Shown here: piece by piece, positions 43,326 to 54,629 of the stretch
Position numbering within the stretch: position 1 is the first letter of the stretch
Layout of the letters: each line of letters begins with the position of its first letter
NCBI RefSeq assembly: GCF_032854445.1
Contig: NC_088302.1
Location: 9,049,338-9,113,337 of the forward strand
Direction of reading: 5' to 3'
Length of the DNA: 64,000 nucleotides
From: Liolophura sinensis
Taxonomy: Eukaryota > Mollusca > Polyplacophora > Chitonida > Chitonidae
Made by a program: the position numbers and the translations under genes
The notes under the pieces: generated by a model
Databases searched by the model: none
The model's input: the letters and a program-made list of their open reading frames with translations, nothing else
Told to the model about the DNA's origin: nothing

Positions 43326-45627
43326 CTGACTGATCATTGGACGTGTGTGCCAAACCTTCAAGTTATCCATCACATCTCAATAAAATGTGTCTGAAATATC
43401 TTTTCTCCAAGTTAAAATATCTGCTCGAGTCCTTCATGTAATGAGCTACAGTCCTTCGGGCGGCCAACTAAGTATAGTGCCTTTTCGGCGCAGTGATTAA
43501 CTACTCTATAGTCTATTTCTTATAGCCACTCACCTATATTCAAATGTGTGTAATATCAGTCATACACGCAACCAAAGTTGTTTTTGGTCAGCGACACGTA
43601 ACAACACAAGCTGTGTCGATATATTGGAAGTCTATATTCTTGGAAATGAAATGAAGTTAGAACACTTTTTTTAATTTATGGGCAGTTATAATACTTTTGC
43701 CACTTGTTTCGGAATAATTATAACGTGATCCGAGGCAATGAGTTTTTGGTGTTAAAAACAAGGCCTATGAATTAGAAAACTGTAATAACTGCGTTCCCCT
43801 TAATAATAATAATAATATAGACGTACAACATATCAATGTGTAGAGCTTGAGTCATTACGTGTCACTAAAGAAAGGCAATTTTGGTAGCGAGTTTGACAGA
43901 TTTTAAAGACAGCTGAATATAGGCATCTGGCTAAAAGAAACAGACTACAGTACAAATTCAATTTTAGATATCTCAGATAGCACGCTTTCACCGCAATGTG
44001 GTTTATACAATTCAGATATCTTAAAATCTTTTTAATCTTTTTAATCTGTCTGCAACTCTCCAGATGTAGAAAATGCAATTACAGCTCCCTGAATGAAAGC
44101 AGCACACTGTGTTATAAAACCATGACACCTGATAATTTATGTAAGGCGTATCCACTTTATAACATAAGTAAAAAGTAGGCGAATCAGGGGTATGTATCGC
44201 AGAAGAAAATGGAAACATGTCAAATTGACGTTTATTTCATTTTTATCTGATCCCTGAAAATATTTCTTACATGATATATTTTTGTGATATGTGAAGGACA
44301 AAATTTAGAATTTAGAGTTTCGGATAACTAAAAAACATTTCCATTCATTTATGTCGAAATGAATTCAAGGTATCTGACATAAACCGGCCTATTTCCATGC
44401 AGATATCAGGAAAAGTTTTCAACATATGTCAAATCCAAACGGCTTGTCGTAGCTATGTAGGACGCCGCGTTACGTAAGCAGAAGGGAAGAACGAAACGAA
44501 ATGACAGGTGTCCTTACAGGATGTGTTCAATTAATTGTTATTTGTTTGTGGGAATTTTACTTTGGTTTTAACGTTGTTTTCAACATTTTTCTGTCATCTC
44601 ACCACAGTATATCCTTTACATGGCAATACATTTGATATGATGTTGTGTTTACTGGAAGTAAAATCGTAAGGTAGTATATCAATTAAAATGGATTTAGTGT
44701 GGGAAAAACAAGCGCTAAATTCCCTACAGCTGTAACGGCCTTCCAAACGTTGATGTCGTGTTGCACAAAGGCTCCTTGTTACGTGAATGGCCCATGTAAA
44801 AAGATGAGATGTCAAAACTTTGACCTGCCCATGGACCAACCCACCAGCCTATACACTACTGTACACTCATACTCGCTAAGGTCATGACCCCAAGGAACGG
44901 TGCTCCAAGGGAAAAAGGCTAAGAGATAAAGTGGTATTTCTCCACCCGTTTTAAGACATGCTCATTTCCATTAATTAACCGTATACAGGCTCGTGGTATG
45001 CATGTATTGTGCAGATGACGACCCTTTCTCTCCATATTATATGCATACGTTCACCAGTGCAATCAAGATACATTTGAACCAGACGCCACATGCTACTTCA
45101 TTTACATACAGTATTTGCCAGTTCTCAAGGTAAGTTTTTTATGAATTCGCGCCCATCAATTAATACAAAAAGACATATCTCAGCGAAAAGTATGATTAAA
45201 TATGCCCGTCTGCTAAAAACTATAAGGGTCATGACTAGGAACGCGTACATTAACAAATGTAAGTAAATTGCAAAATACTTTGCTGACATACAGGTAATGG
45301 CCCATGCACATTAGTACCTTCAACGTCCAAACTCAGAGAAAGCACCCGTAAAATTCGGACGGCATGAGGGGTACCAAATTCGACCGGTTCTATCCGATAA
45401 AATGTAGTCTTCCGCCAAGAGTTTGGCTAATCTGCAACATTTTCATATTGAACTTACCTGTAAATTAAACTGTAGGCCTACAGCTCGTATTTTAATAAAT
45501 TTTAAGTGTTATGCTGTTAAAAACAGAGATTCACGTTCGTCCTCCCGAAAAACCGGATGTGACTGGATTTTGAGTTTACCTAATTATAGAAATCCTGCCC
45601 GGTGATACTGACCATGTACTTTTATTT
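43326..45627. other. UGT intron 1, middle
   Basis: No exon or element recognised; (AAT)n near 43803. Confidence 0.5.
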
Positions 45628-45638
45628 GATCATGACAA

Positions 45639-45871
45639 TTTATTTATTTATTTGATTAGTGTTTTACGCCGTACTCAAGAATATTTCACTTATACGACGG
45701 CGGCCAGCATTCTGGTGGGAGGAAACCGGGCAGAGCCCGGGAGAAACCCACGACCATCCGCAGGTTGCTGGCAGACCTTCCCACGTACGGCCGAAGAGGA
45801 AGCCAGCATGAACTGGACTTGAACTCACAACGACCGCATTGGTGAGAGACTGCTGGGTCTAACCGACTGAG
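45639..45871 (-). mobile_element. SINE-A, reverse, with 11-bp TSD
   Basis: Target duplication GATCATGACAA lies at 45628-45638 and 45872-45882. The element is complete apart from a ~22-bp deletion in the box A region (CTGGGTCTAACCGACTGAG). Confidence 0.93.
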
Positions 45872-46711
45872 GATCATGACAAGTACTACACTATAATACG
45901 CTACTAGTTAATACCACAGTGATAAATAACTGCCATTTCCGTCTACACAAGAATAAACTTACACCACACGTTAAAGCTTTTGCAAAAGTCGTTATCAACA
46001 AAGTTTATTAAAGTAATTAAGATAATTTACATGATATTGAATTTGCTCTAAACACCGATCTTTTTCAGTAGCATATATCAATATTAAATCGCCTATCCAG
46101 TTCTCCTGCACAACTGCTGCTTAACAAGCAGCACCATATGTGAGTGAACTACATTTTCGGCACGATCAAGAGTTTAGTTGGTCAGTCTTTCAGTGAAACA
46201 GTCAAATAAATATGCTGAGTTGCTATATACAGCACACACACACAAAAGCTACCTCCGTCGCCTTCGTCTCCTATATTAAATATTGATTATACCGTATTTA
46301 CCTGTGCTAGCCCATGCATGTTAATGCCGTGACAATCATTCTACATGGTGCTACGTGTGACAGGCCGGCAGTACCAACCATATGTTGCTGAAAAGAATTG
46401 GTCGTCGGCTCTGGGAAAGTTTACCCGGAACTAGGTATTGACCATGTTTAAAGCAGATTACATATCATGTTGATTATCTTAATTTCTTTAATAAACTTTT
46501 TCAAAAGCTTTTACCTGCAGTCGAAGGGACGAGATTTTCATATCTCTTACTGTCGTACTTTGCCCTTCCGGCTTGTCATGCGCACAGCGATTTATAAACG
46601 AAAGGCGAAAGTGCGAAAATGCGAGGTTTGGTGAGACCTCATTTGGTTTCGCTCTTTAGTAAGTTTTATATGAGAAAGTGCGAAGCGAAAGTATAAAAGT
46701 GGTGCCTGAAC

Positions 46712-46900
46712 GGTGCAATATGGTGGGAGAGAACCGGGCAAAGCCTTGGGGAAACCTACGACCAACTGCAAGACCTCAGACATACGACCAGAGGAATCCA
46801 GCATGAGCTGGATTTGAACTCCAGCGATCGCATTGGTGAGAGGCTCCTGGGTCATTGCGCCGTGCTGGCGCGCTAACCACCTCGGCCGCGGAGGCCGTCG
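46712..46900 (-). mobile_element. SINE-A, reverse, lacking its tail
   Basis: Runs from AATATGGTGGGAGAGAACCG to the complete head TGGCGCGCTAACCACCTCGGCCGCGGAGGCC. The 3' tail is missing. Confidence 0.85.
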
Positions 46901-47088
46901 ATGGACGTGTAAGCGGGAACATTATGGAAAAGGGGGGAAAATTTCCTCGTTCCTCGTTTCCTCATTCATTTACTCAATGAAACATTGTACAATTTGTTGG
47001 GGTTTTTCTACGATATGGCTGAGTTACTGTAGGTATGGCCTTATACCTCAATCATTCCCTCCAAAAATTTTAAATTTTCATTTTTCAG

Positions 47089-47299
47089 GATTTACTGGAC
47101 TTTATGAATGAGTCTGTAGATGGAATAATACTCTTCAGTCTATCAACCCTTCTGCCATTGGCTGAGACAGACATCGCAGGGAAATTCCTCGAAGCTTTCG
47201 CCACTTTACCACAGAGAGTTATCTGGCGAGGGAAAGCAATTAAGAATTACTCCGACAAAATAATGTTCTCAGAATGGATTCCCCAGAACGATGTCCTTG
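47089..47299 (+). CDS. UDP-glucuronosyltransferase, coding exon 2
   Basis: The acceptor TTTCATTTTTCAG ends at 47088. The exon enters in phase 0 (DLLDFMNESVDGIILFSLST) and continues the exon 1 frame exactly. It covers residues 277-346 and the first base of 347. It contains the family's FMNES..GII.FSL block, AFATLPQRVIWR and WIPQNDVL (339-346), the start of the donor-sugar signature. The phase-1 donor is G|GTATGG (47300). Confidence 0.93.
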
Positions 47300-48247
47300 G
47301 TATGGGTTTGGATAATACATTTTCTTTTGTTTAGAAATATTTCCCAACTTTGTCAAATCACTTTTAACACAAATAAATGTATGGCAATGAGAGACCGACG
47401 CTAATGAGTGCATACGCTAATACCATTTTTTTTTTGGAACGAAACAACCCGCGCAGCCGTTCTGTTTTCAACAAAATAGAACGGCTGCAGAACAAAGATA
47501 GGCCATTTCTTCAAAAAAGTATGTTTAGATGTCTCTAAGGATGATACTTACATCCGTCATGAAACAATTTATTTAGATACCATGTGTTTATTTGACAATA
47601 AATGCCTATAGGGTACTTTCTTCGTGTATATTTATTTGTTTAAATGATTGGAGTTTTATGTATGAACTGAACTTCAACTCATAGTACATTACTGGTTCTT
47701 CAATGTTTTATCTTCATTTTATTCAGTGTAAGAGCTGCAAAAGACAAAAACATAAAAACGTATTTGGAGGCTGCAGGAAATGCCCTTTCAGATGAGGTGG
47801 TTTCTTACTTCACAGAAATTTTCTGGTTTTCTGTAAAGCAAAAAAAATCGAATTAGGGCATATTTTAGACTTTAATACTTTCTATGTCACGTTTTTGATA
47901 TTTCGGGCCTTACTATGGTTTATGCCTGGTTTAGATCTCATAAATGTAGACCTCCAAATGTCCTCTTACATTTATTACGGTTATTTCAGTAATAACACTG
48001 AGGCGGTCAGCCCGTGTGACAGCTTGAACGAGGTTATATACCTTGAAGTATTTATTGGTTTTCAACGTAGAATTTAAAGAGATTTTTACTTATTCCATAA
48101 TGGTCAGTTTATGGGTAAAGGAAACACTTCTTGATGTAAATGAGCTGGCAATCCCGCAGAACTCGCAACATCACTGGTGAAGGAAGGGCGAGTTGTGTGA
48201 GTCATGAATCAGCTGTATGCAAATATGTACATGGATTTATTCCGTAG
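47300..48247 (+). other. UGT intron 2
   Basis: A 948-bp intron bounded by G|GTATGG and TTCCGTAG. Apart from the hairpin at 47453-47488, nothing else is recognised. Confidence 0.8.
47453..47488 (+). other. Intronic 16-bp stem with 4-nt loop (UGT intron 2)
   Basis: GCAGCCGTTCTGTTTT (47453-47468), loop CAAC, then AAAATAGAACGGCTGC (47473-47488). All 16 positions pair, one of them G-U at the RNA level. It is too short for a canonical microRNA precursor. Confidence 0.85.
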
Positions 48248-48467
48248 GATCTGGATATACAAGAGTTTTGATAACGAACGGAGGACTGAATGGCGTTCAG
48301 GAGGCCATGTACCACGGCGTTCCCATGGTAATATTGCCAATGTTTGGTGACCAGCCGGACAATGCGATTAGAGTGGAAGCTCATGGGTACGGGGTACGCC
48401 TGGATCCTTTTAAGCTATCCACAGAGTCTATTGTGGCGGCCGTGAGTTCTGTGATATCTGACAAGAG
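48248..48467 (+). CDS. UDP-glucuronosyltransferase, coding exon 3 (donor-binding signature)
   Basis: Covers residues 347-419 and two bases of 420. It encodes the UGT signature region: GSGYTRVLITNGGLNGVQEA, then YHGVPMVILPMFGDQPDN. D381-Q382 of the DQ pair that holds the UDP-sugar is intact. The HPKT and THGG motifs found in nearly all UGTs read SGYT (348-351) and TNGG (356-359), with no change in length, so two normally conserved histidines are replaced. Acceptor TTATTCCGTAG; donor AAGAG|GTAAGC (48468), phase 2. Confidence 0.92.
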
Positions 48468-48589
48468 GTAAGCATATACAATCAAATGAATATAAATTCT
48501 AATTTTGTCTGTGATCAATGTAGAATAGTGGCTTCTCTGATTATCACAACAGGCATAAGTAACAGGTATTTGGCGTAAGTATGTAAAGT

Positions 48590-49285
48590 AAGACAGTGTG
48601 ATATATGACCGAAGGCAGGTCCTGCTCTTCTCAGTCTCTAAATGTAAAACATTGTGTGACATCTGACCACAGGAAGAAAACATTTTCCTCTTCTCAGTGT
48701 CTAGATATCAGACATTTGTGTGACATCTATCCACAGGTAGGTAACGTCTTCCTGTTCTCAGTGTCTAGATATCAGACATTGTTTGACATCTGTCCACAGG
48801 TAAGTAACGTCTTCCTCTTCTCAGTCTCCAAATGTAAGATAGTATGTGACATCTGACCACAGGAAGAAAACATTTTTCTCTTCTCAGTGTCTAAATATAA
48901 GACAGTGTGTGACATCTACCCACAGGTAGGTAACGTCTTCCTCTTCTCATTCTCTAAATGTAAGACAGTGTGTGACATCTGAGCACAGGTACGTAACTTC
49001 TTCCCTTTCTCAGTCTTTAAATATAAGACAGTGTGTGACATCTTACCACGGGTAGTTAACTTCTTTCTCCCCTAAGTCTCAGAATGGAAGACATTGTGGA
49101 ACATCTCCCTCGTCTTAGGGTCTAAATGTAAGACAATGTAAGACATCTGACCACAGGCAGGTAACATTTTTTTCTTCCCAGCCATTAAATGTAAGACATC
49201 TGACCACAGGGAAGTAATTTCTTCCGCTACTCACTCTGTAAATGTAAGACAGTATGTGATATCTGATCACAGACAGATGTAAAGG
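48590..49285 (+). repeat. ~63-bp minisatellite rich in splice-site-like motifs (UGT intron 3)
   Basis: About 11 copies start near 48631, 48693, 48758, 48821, 48883, 48947, 49010, 49072 and onward (62-65 bp apart, with two shorter steps). Each unit carries CCACAGGTA(G/A)GTAACGTC, a good 5' splice site match, followed 15-20 bp later by TTCCTCTTCTCAG, a good 3' splice site match. It starts only 120 bp after the exon 3 donor. Confidence 0.9.
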
Positions 49286-49293
49286 TAATTTAA

Positions 49294-49680
49294 TATTAAA
49301 TATAAGCGTCAAGTCCGACATTCCTATACCATTCCTAGTCCGTAAAGGGCGTTCCAAGTCGATAATCGCAAGATCCATTTCCACAACAACGTTTAACACT
49401 AACTCCCAAAGACAAAGGTATGTAAGAAATTATACAAATAAGAAATAAAGCCGGTAACACACAAGAGAGAAGCGGTCATCAGTTTTCAATGATGCCGGGC
49501 AGACAATGAATACTCCAGGCATGAATTCCATATCAAAGTTCAAATTCGTAGTCCGTGAATGAGTTCCATGTCAAATAACAGCTAAACAAGTATCTCAGTC
49601 GCGTTTTCATTGCAACTGTTCATAAAGGCATCGTGCTGATGTAATTAGCATGGCAACCTTTACGGCCCCTAGCCTCACAT
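49294..49680. repeat. Interspersed repeat R1, copy 3
   Basis: Closely similar to 35620-36000 through the whole length, including AAAGCCGGTAACACACAA and CTTTACGGCCCCTAGCC. It directly follows the 63-bp repeat inside UGT intron 3. Confidence 0.88.
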
Positions 49681-49760
49681 ATACATGTACATGGCATTTA
49701 AATAAGCTATCTTAGTCGTGCAATGATAATAGGGTGGAATACTAATTTCATATGATTTCA

Positions 49761-49767
49761 TATATAC

Positions 49768-49856
<89 letters not shown>
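49761..49856. repeat. (TA)n microsatellite
   Basis: About 95 bp of TA with one ACA interruption near 49783. Confidence 0.97.
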
Positions 49857-49858
<2 letters not shown>

Positions 49859-50084
49859 TAGTACTTTTAAGACTAACTATTCTCACTAAAGCATAAGCTT
49901 TCCGATGTACATAGCAAACGTTGTCAGATGTGTGTGTGTGTGGAAGTAGAGTATGCAGATATATATACACATGGAAAGACAAAAGGAATGTGAAAGGAGT
50001 TCACTGGTGCTGAGTGGGTTGGTGGTCACACACTCGGTGAGCGGAACTCCATTTTTATTCTCTGTAGTAGAAATGGAACCGATA

Positions 50085-50126
50085 GTCTCTACTGAGAGAC
50101 ACTTTCTCAACACTGTTGAGAAAGTG
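50085..50126 (+). other. Two adjacent small hairpins (UGT intron 3)
   Basis: GTCTCT-ACTG-AGAGAC (50085-50100) abuts CACTTTCTCAAC-ACT-GTTGAGAAAGTG (50100-50126), with a 12-bp perfect stem. Both are exact inverted repeats. Confidence 0.8.
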
Positions 50127-51517
50127 CGTGTTGTTTTTCGTTAAAGTGTTTTGTGTAATTCTTTGTTCCTAATGTCAAATATATGTCCAAGGTGGTCCCG
50201 GAGAGACTGTCCATTTCTATGTATAGCAGAAGGGCAGCGACAGCAGCATATTGCATACATGACATTAGTTGAAGTACAAGTGTATGATCTACTTATGATT
50301 CATTTCTCGTTGCTTGGTCGAAGTACGGTGGTACAAGAGGTGATGTGCGGGCACAGTTGATACCTTAGTTTACCGCAAGGAAACGTTCCAAATGGTTTGT
50401 TCTCCTTTTCTAGTTGGCTTGTGACGACAATATTTTTTAAGTTGGGGGGCTGTTTGAAAGTCCGGGCCAAGTCGAAAACGGTCCCATTTTGTTTTCAGGT
50501 CAGGAAACTATGTTGATTGTGTCCTGAATTAGACACAAGCAACTGTTTCCTGGATTGGACACATAACTGTTTCCAAAGGGGGGAACATTAAAGAGTTTAC
50601 TAAACAGGCAACTTGTCAATGTTCCCTGACATTGATATGTTACTGTAAACTAGGTAGGTCAGTAAAATTCAAATGTAAGAAATCAAAAGTTTTCTATTTT
50701 GCTTTGGGAAAAGTTGAATGCATGTAAATGGAAAGCAGTGAGTTACGTTTTAATTCAACAAACATGTATTAATCCATTAATAAGCTTGGTAATTAATTTA
50801 ACCATTTGTTGGCAAACTACATGTACTCTGTTATGTATGTATATTAACATTTAACTTGTTTTTAAGTTACATCATCTCATATTGATTTGGGAGATTGCTT
50901 AGGCAGATATATGGTATTTAAAAAGCAGGCATTTATTAGTACTTCCTTTCGATACACAACTATCCATGGCAGTGCACATGGTTATCTAATTTGCATGTAA
51001 ATGCTGGAATGCGTGCATAGAAAATATTCTTTCGTATTTAAAGTCTAGAAATACATTTGGATATCTTGTTTATTGACAAGTACATAGTTATAAGCAAAAT
51101 GTGATGGTACATGTGTGGTAGTGGTGGTGGCGCTAGTGCGGTGGGAAGTTGGGTGAGGTGTGGTGTAAGTAAATGTAGGCTGTATCACTGTATAGTTAGA
51201 ATAGTCATGTTTTATTGCCCTCCAGGTGCATTGGAGTTACCCAAGCATGCCAATGACCACGTGTTTGTCCCGTGTACATTCTATCGCGGCTTGTTGATAG
51301 GATGAGTGGGCCTTTTGGTGGAGCATTGGCTGTATGAAAATAGATTAAGAGACATGTAGGAGACACAGTAAAGCAAACTCCAGCTCAACACATGAAGTTA
51401 ATATTTTAGTTACGATAATCCATTAATATGCACACAGAACATCAACAATTGCACATGTCACTTGCATTATGATGTGCATGTACGCAAAACCTACGTTCAA
51501 TACATGCAGTTCTATTT

Positions 51518-51520
<3 letters not shown>
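50127..51520. other. UGT intron 3, middle
   Basis: No exon or element recognised. Confidence 0.5.

Positions 51521-51582
<62 letters not shown>
51521..51582. repeat. (AT)n microsatellite
   Basis: About 60 bp of alternating AT. Confidence 0.97.
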
Positions 51583-51663
51583 TAACTAACATAATATGCT
51601 AATATATTAGCCTTACCGGGACATTGGTTTAATAAAGGGACTTAAATAGCTCAGATCAATACA

Positions 51664-51867
51664 CCAATGCGGTCGCTGTGAGTTCAAGTCCAGCTCATGC
51701 TGGCTTCCTCTCCGGCCGTACATGGGAAAGTCCCTCAGCAACCTGCGGATGGTCGTGGGTTTCCCCCGGGCTCTGCCCGGTTTCCACCCACCATAATGCT
51801 GTCCGCCGTCGTATAAGTGAAATATTCTTGAGTACGGCGTAAAACACCAATTAAATAAATAAATAAA
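51664..51867 (+). mobile_element. SINE-A, 5'-truncated, with 13-bp TSD
   Basis: Target duplication TCAGATCAATACA lies at 51651-51663 and 51868-51880. The element starts at CCAATGCGGTCGCTGTGAG and ends in (AAAT)n. Its sequence is very close to the full-length copies, so it is young. Confidence 0.95.
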
Positions 51868-52245
51868 TCAGATCAATACATGTAGACATCCAGAAAGTTG
51901 AAAAAGTAAATGAAGTAAGACTAGATGTGAAATGTAAATGAAGGAGGACTGTTGTTGGTGTGGTTCTGAAGGGGTGGTTAAATCTCTTGTTGTGATTGTT
52001 TTTCGCTGACTTGTGACTCATTCTCTGGCTGCATTTTTAGTGTGGCGGGATGCTATATAACATGTGTCTAAAATCATGTTTCGCCAGACCATTTGAGCTG
52101 ACATTATTGCTACTCCAATCTTACACAGTCAGTGTATATGAAGTCAGTAAAACTTTGAAGATTGTTAATTGTTGAAAATGGGAACAAATAATACAGGGGA
52201 GAGAATCTTTTCCATCAAAACTAACTGAATTTTTTTATACTGTTT

Positions 52246-52395
52246 GACCCTCTTGAGTCAAAAGATTAGATCTGGCCCTTAGCTATTGGTCAAAGTTTAC
52301 ATGACATGAACATTTTTCACAGGATGTTGTGGATTTTCATACTATATAAACTTTGACCAATATGGCTAAATATTATCTTCTTACTCATAAGGGTC
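52246..52395. mobile_element. Foldback / MITE-like element (UGT intron 3)
   Basis: Arm 52246-52299 (GACCCTCTTGAGTC...CTATTGGTCAAAGTTTA) is the imperfect reverse complement of 52347-52395 (TAAACTTTGACCAATATGG...CTCATAAGGGTC), with a 47-bp loop. No coding. Confidence 0.8.
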
Positions 52396-53057
52396 AGCTT
52401 AAATTTGAGCGAATTGTGAAGAAATCGCATTCCTGTTAATAGATCAAAGATTCACAGACACCTGTTTCATGATGAACTTCTGAGGCAATAGGTATCAGAT
52501 TGTGAGGATGCTTCACCAACTAATTTTAGTTTTGGGACAAGTAATTAACAATTTAACATATTATACTACATTTATGTGTGATTTTGCTTTAAACATGACA
52601 TTGAAAAGCATATGATAAATATATAACAATAATTATGAAGGAGATACACATGTTATCGCAGTATCTGTTACCATATAACAAAACTAAAAGTTGAATACAA
52701 AATTTTACTCAGATGAAATTCACAAGTTTTGCGCTTCTTAATTTAATTTACATCATATTAGAAATAAATCACTCCCAAATTAATTAATGCCTTATCTTTC
52801 TTTACACTTTTCTTTCCCATTGATGATAATTAAGTGTGTTTTACAGCCTTCACTCAATGAACACCCCCACTCTTAAGTTTCATAAGTTTTACAATGATTA
52901 TATTTCTCTTATAAGTAAATATGGACAGAGCGTCCAAAAAAACATGGCGCTCTGATTCATGATTGGGTTATGTTAGTCATTCTTTCCTTGATACTCGATT
53001 TAATAAGGAAATCAATTTCCAAGACACAGCTCTCTAAAGTCTTTACGTATGTTGTAG
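52396..53057. other. UGT intron 3, end
   Basis: AT-rich sequence leading to the acceptor ACGTATGTTGTAG (ends 53057). No other feature. Confidence 0.6.
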
Positions 53058-53349
53058 GATGAAAGAGAGGATGAGGGAAGTTTCTCAGCAGATTAAATTC
53101 GAACAATCGCACGTGAGTGGTAGAGAGATGGCGGCATATTGGGTTGAACACGTGATGAAGTATGGTCATCGTTACATGCGGTCAACCAATCAGGATCTTT
53201 CTTACATGCAGTGCCATGGTCTGGATATCCTGTCCGCTTTAGCAGTGATTTGCGTAATGGTGGTTGTGGCATTTTTAAAACTTTGTAGGACGGTTTCGAA
53301 AAAAATTGGAAGAAAAAAAACGTTTATTTTAAAGTGCAAGAACCGATAA
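53058..53349 (+). CDS. UDP-glucuronosyltransferase, terminal coding exon (membrane anchor)
   Basis: The acceptor GTTGTAG is followed by G, which completes the split AG|G codon (R420), so the frame is continuous. Residues 421-516 contain the C-terminal UGT block (YWVEHVMKYGHRYMRS), a transmembrane helix at about 476-495 (ILSALAVICVMVVVAFLKL) and a lysine-rich cytosolic tail (KKIGRKK), as in ER-resident UGTs. The stop is TAA at 53347-53349. The four exons sum to 1551 bp, 516 residues plus stop. No AATAAA is obvious in the first 120 bp downstream. Confidence 0.92.
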
Positions 53350-53674
53350 AATGATGTGATGTACTGTCACAGTTTGATTTTTTGAACCATTCACAGATAC
53401 TTTTGTGGTCTTTCTCGGTTTTATTATTATGTATTATTTTCATTATTGACTTTACACGTAAGTCCATTGTTATGAGTGGATAAAAATGACTTATTACCAT
53501 CGATCCCGATTCAAACTGAATTGGAGCAGTTTAGAATTGCTTTACTTATACGTTTCTTATATTGGCAATTACCGGAGGTCCTAAGCTGTAAGGTACACGA
53601 TACTGTTATTTCTGTAAACGTTTGTTACATTAAAAAATCTCAGGGACAAATAACATGCATTTGTTGATAAATCA

Positions 53675-53880
53675 CTGCATCACTCTAGCCTAAAAACCTG
53701 ACCAGGCTGCATCACACTGGCCTAGAGCGCCCACCGGGCTGCATCACTCTCGCCTGGAGCGCCCACCGAGTCGCATCACTCTCGCCTGGAGCGCCCACCA
53801 GGCTGCATCACTCTCGCCTAGAGCGCCCACCAGACTGCATCATTCTGGGCCTAGAGCGCCCACCAGGCTGGATCATCGGG
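53675..53880 (+). repeat. 32-bp minisatellite, ~6.5 copies
   Basis: GCATCACTCTCGCCTGGAGC recurs at 53677, 53709, 53741, 53773, 53805 and 53837 (32 bp), joined by GCCCACC(A/G)GGCT. It is GC-rich against AT-rich surroundings. Confidence 0.93.
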
Positions 53881-54210
53881 GGGCTTCCACTCAACAGATG
53901 GACATGATGAGATGGTTCATTGTGACTTGCGGAATGTTTACCCACTCCTATGTGAGGGCCAAACGCAATTCCGGGGGTTACCCGAATTGGAAGTCGCCAA
54001 CGAACACGCCGATCGAGGACATCCCATTGGGGACAGAACTCGCCACTATCGCGCCAGCGGACAACGAACATGTTGGCCCGTCGCGCCGACTCTGGGGTCG
54101 CGCAGGGGTTAGGTCTATACCCTGGAGTGATTTAACGGCTCGCAAAAATGGCTTCTCTGAGGTGTTCCGAACCGTTTGGGAGAAAATCCGGTTATTATGG
54201 AGCTGTTTCA
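53881..54210. other. GC-rich segment, no recognised gene
   Basis: Open frames exist on both strands (plus 53898-54230, minus 53808-54211), but neither shows a motif I recognise. It may be part of the transposon beside it or another repeat. Confidence 0.35.
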
Positions 54211-54531
54211 TTAGCTGTGGCGGTGGCTAGCCTGAAATGGTCGGTGGGGGAGGCGAATGTGGTCGGGGGTTGTTACTCGCGATCGACGAGCATGCAGACG
54301 GCTAGCTGTCGTGCCGAATTCTTCATGACGTCTTCTGAAACCACTTATCGTTGACACATAAACGTTAATGGCTCTGTCGACAGCTCTAAGGGTCATACCA
54401 GCATGGTGCGTGTCAATGAAGCGCTCTCGTTGGTTTTGTGGCATCTGTAGCATCGTGTCTTTTTGACAGAACTTGTACTGTACGGATGGCATTTTGTGGT
54501 AAGGAGTGCCAGGGAAGACCTTACAGATCAC
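54211..54531 (-). pseudogene. Tc1/mariner-type transposase, N-terminal fragment
   Basis: Minus-strand 106-codon frame starting at 54531. NQRERFIDTHHAGMTLRAVD and VSTISGFRRRHEEFGTTASR match the paired-like helix-turn-helix of Tc1 transposases, and RVTTPDHIRLPH is the usual linker after it. The second DNA-binding part and the DDE domain are missing (frame ends at 54211). Confidence 0.78.
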
Positions 54532-54629
54532 TGAATGCTACAGATACGGTCATACCAGTCTGACGGGTCAAAATGTCGAATAGAGTTGAAATCGACAACA
54601 TTTTGGAGACTGGAATCTAAACCGGTTTG

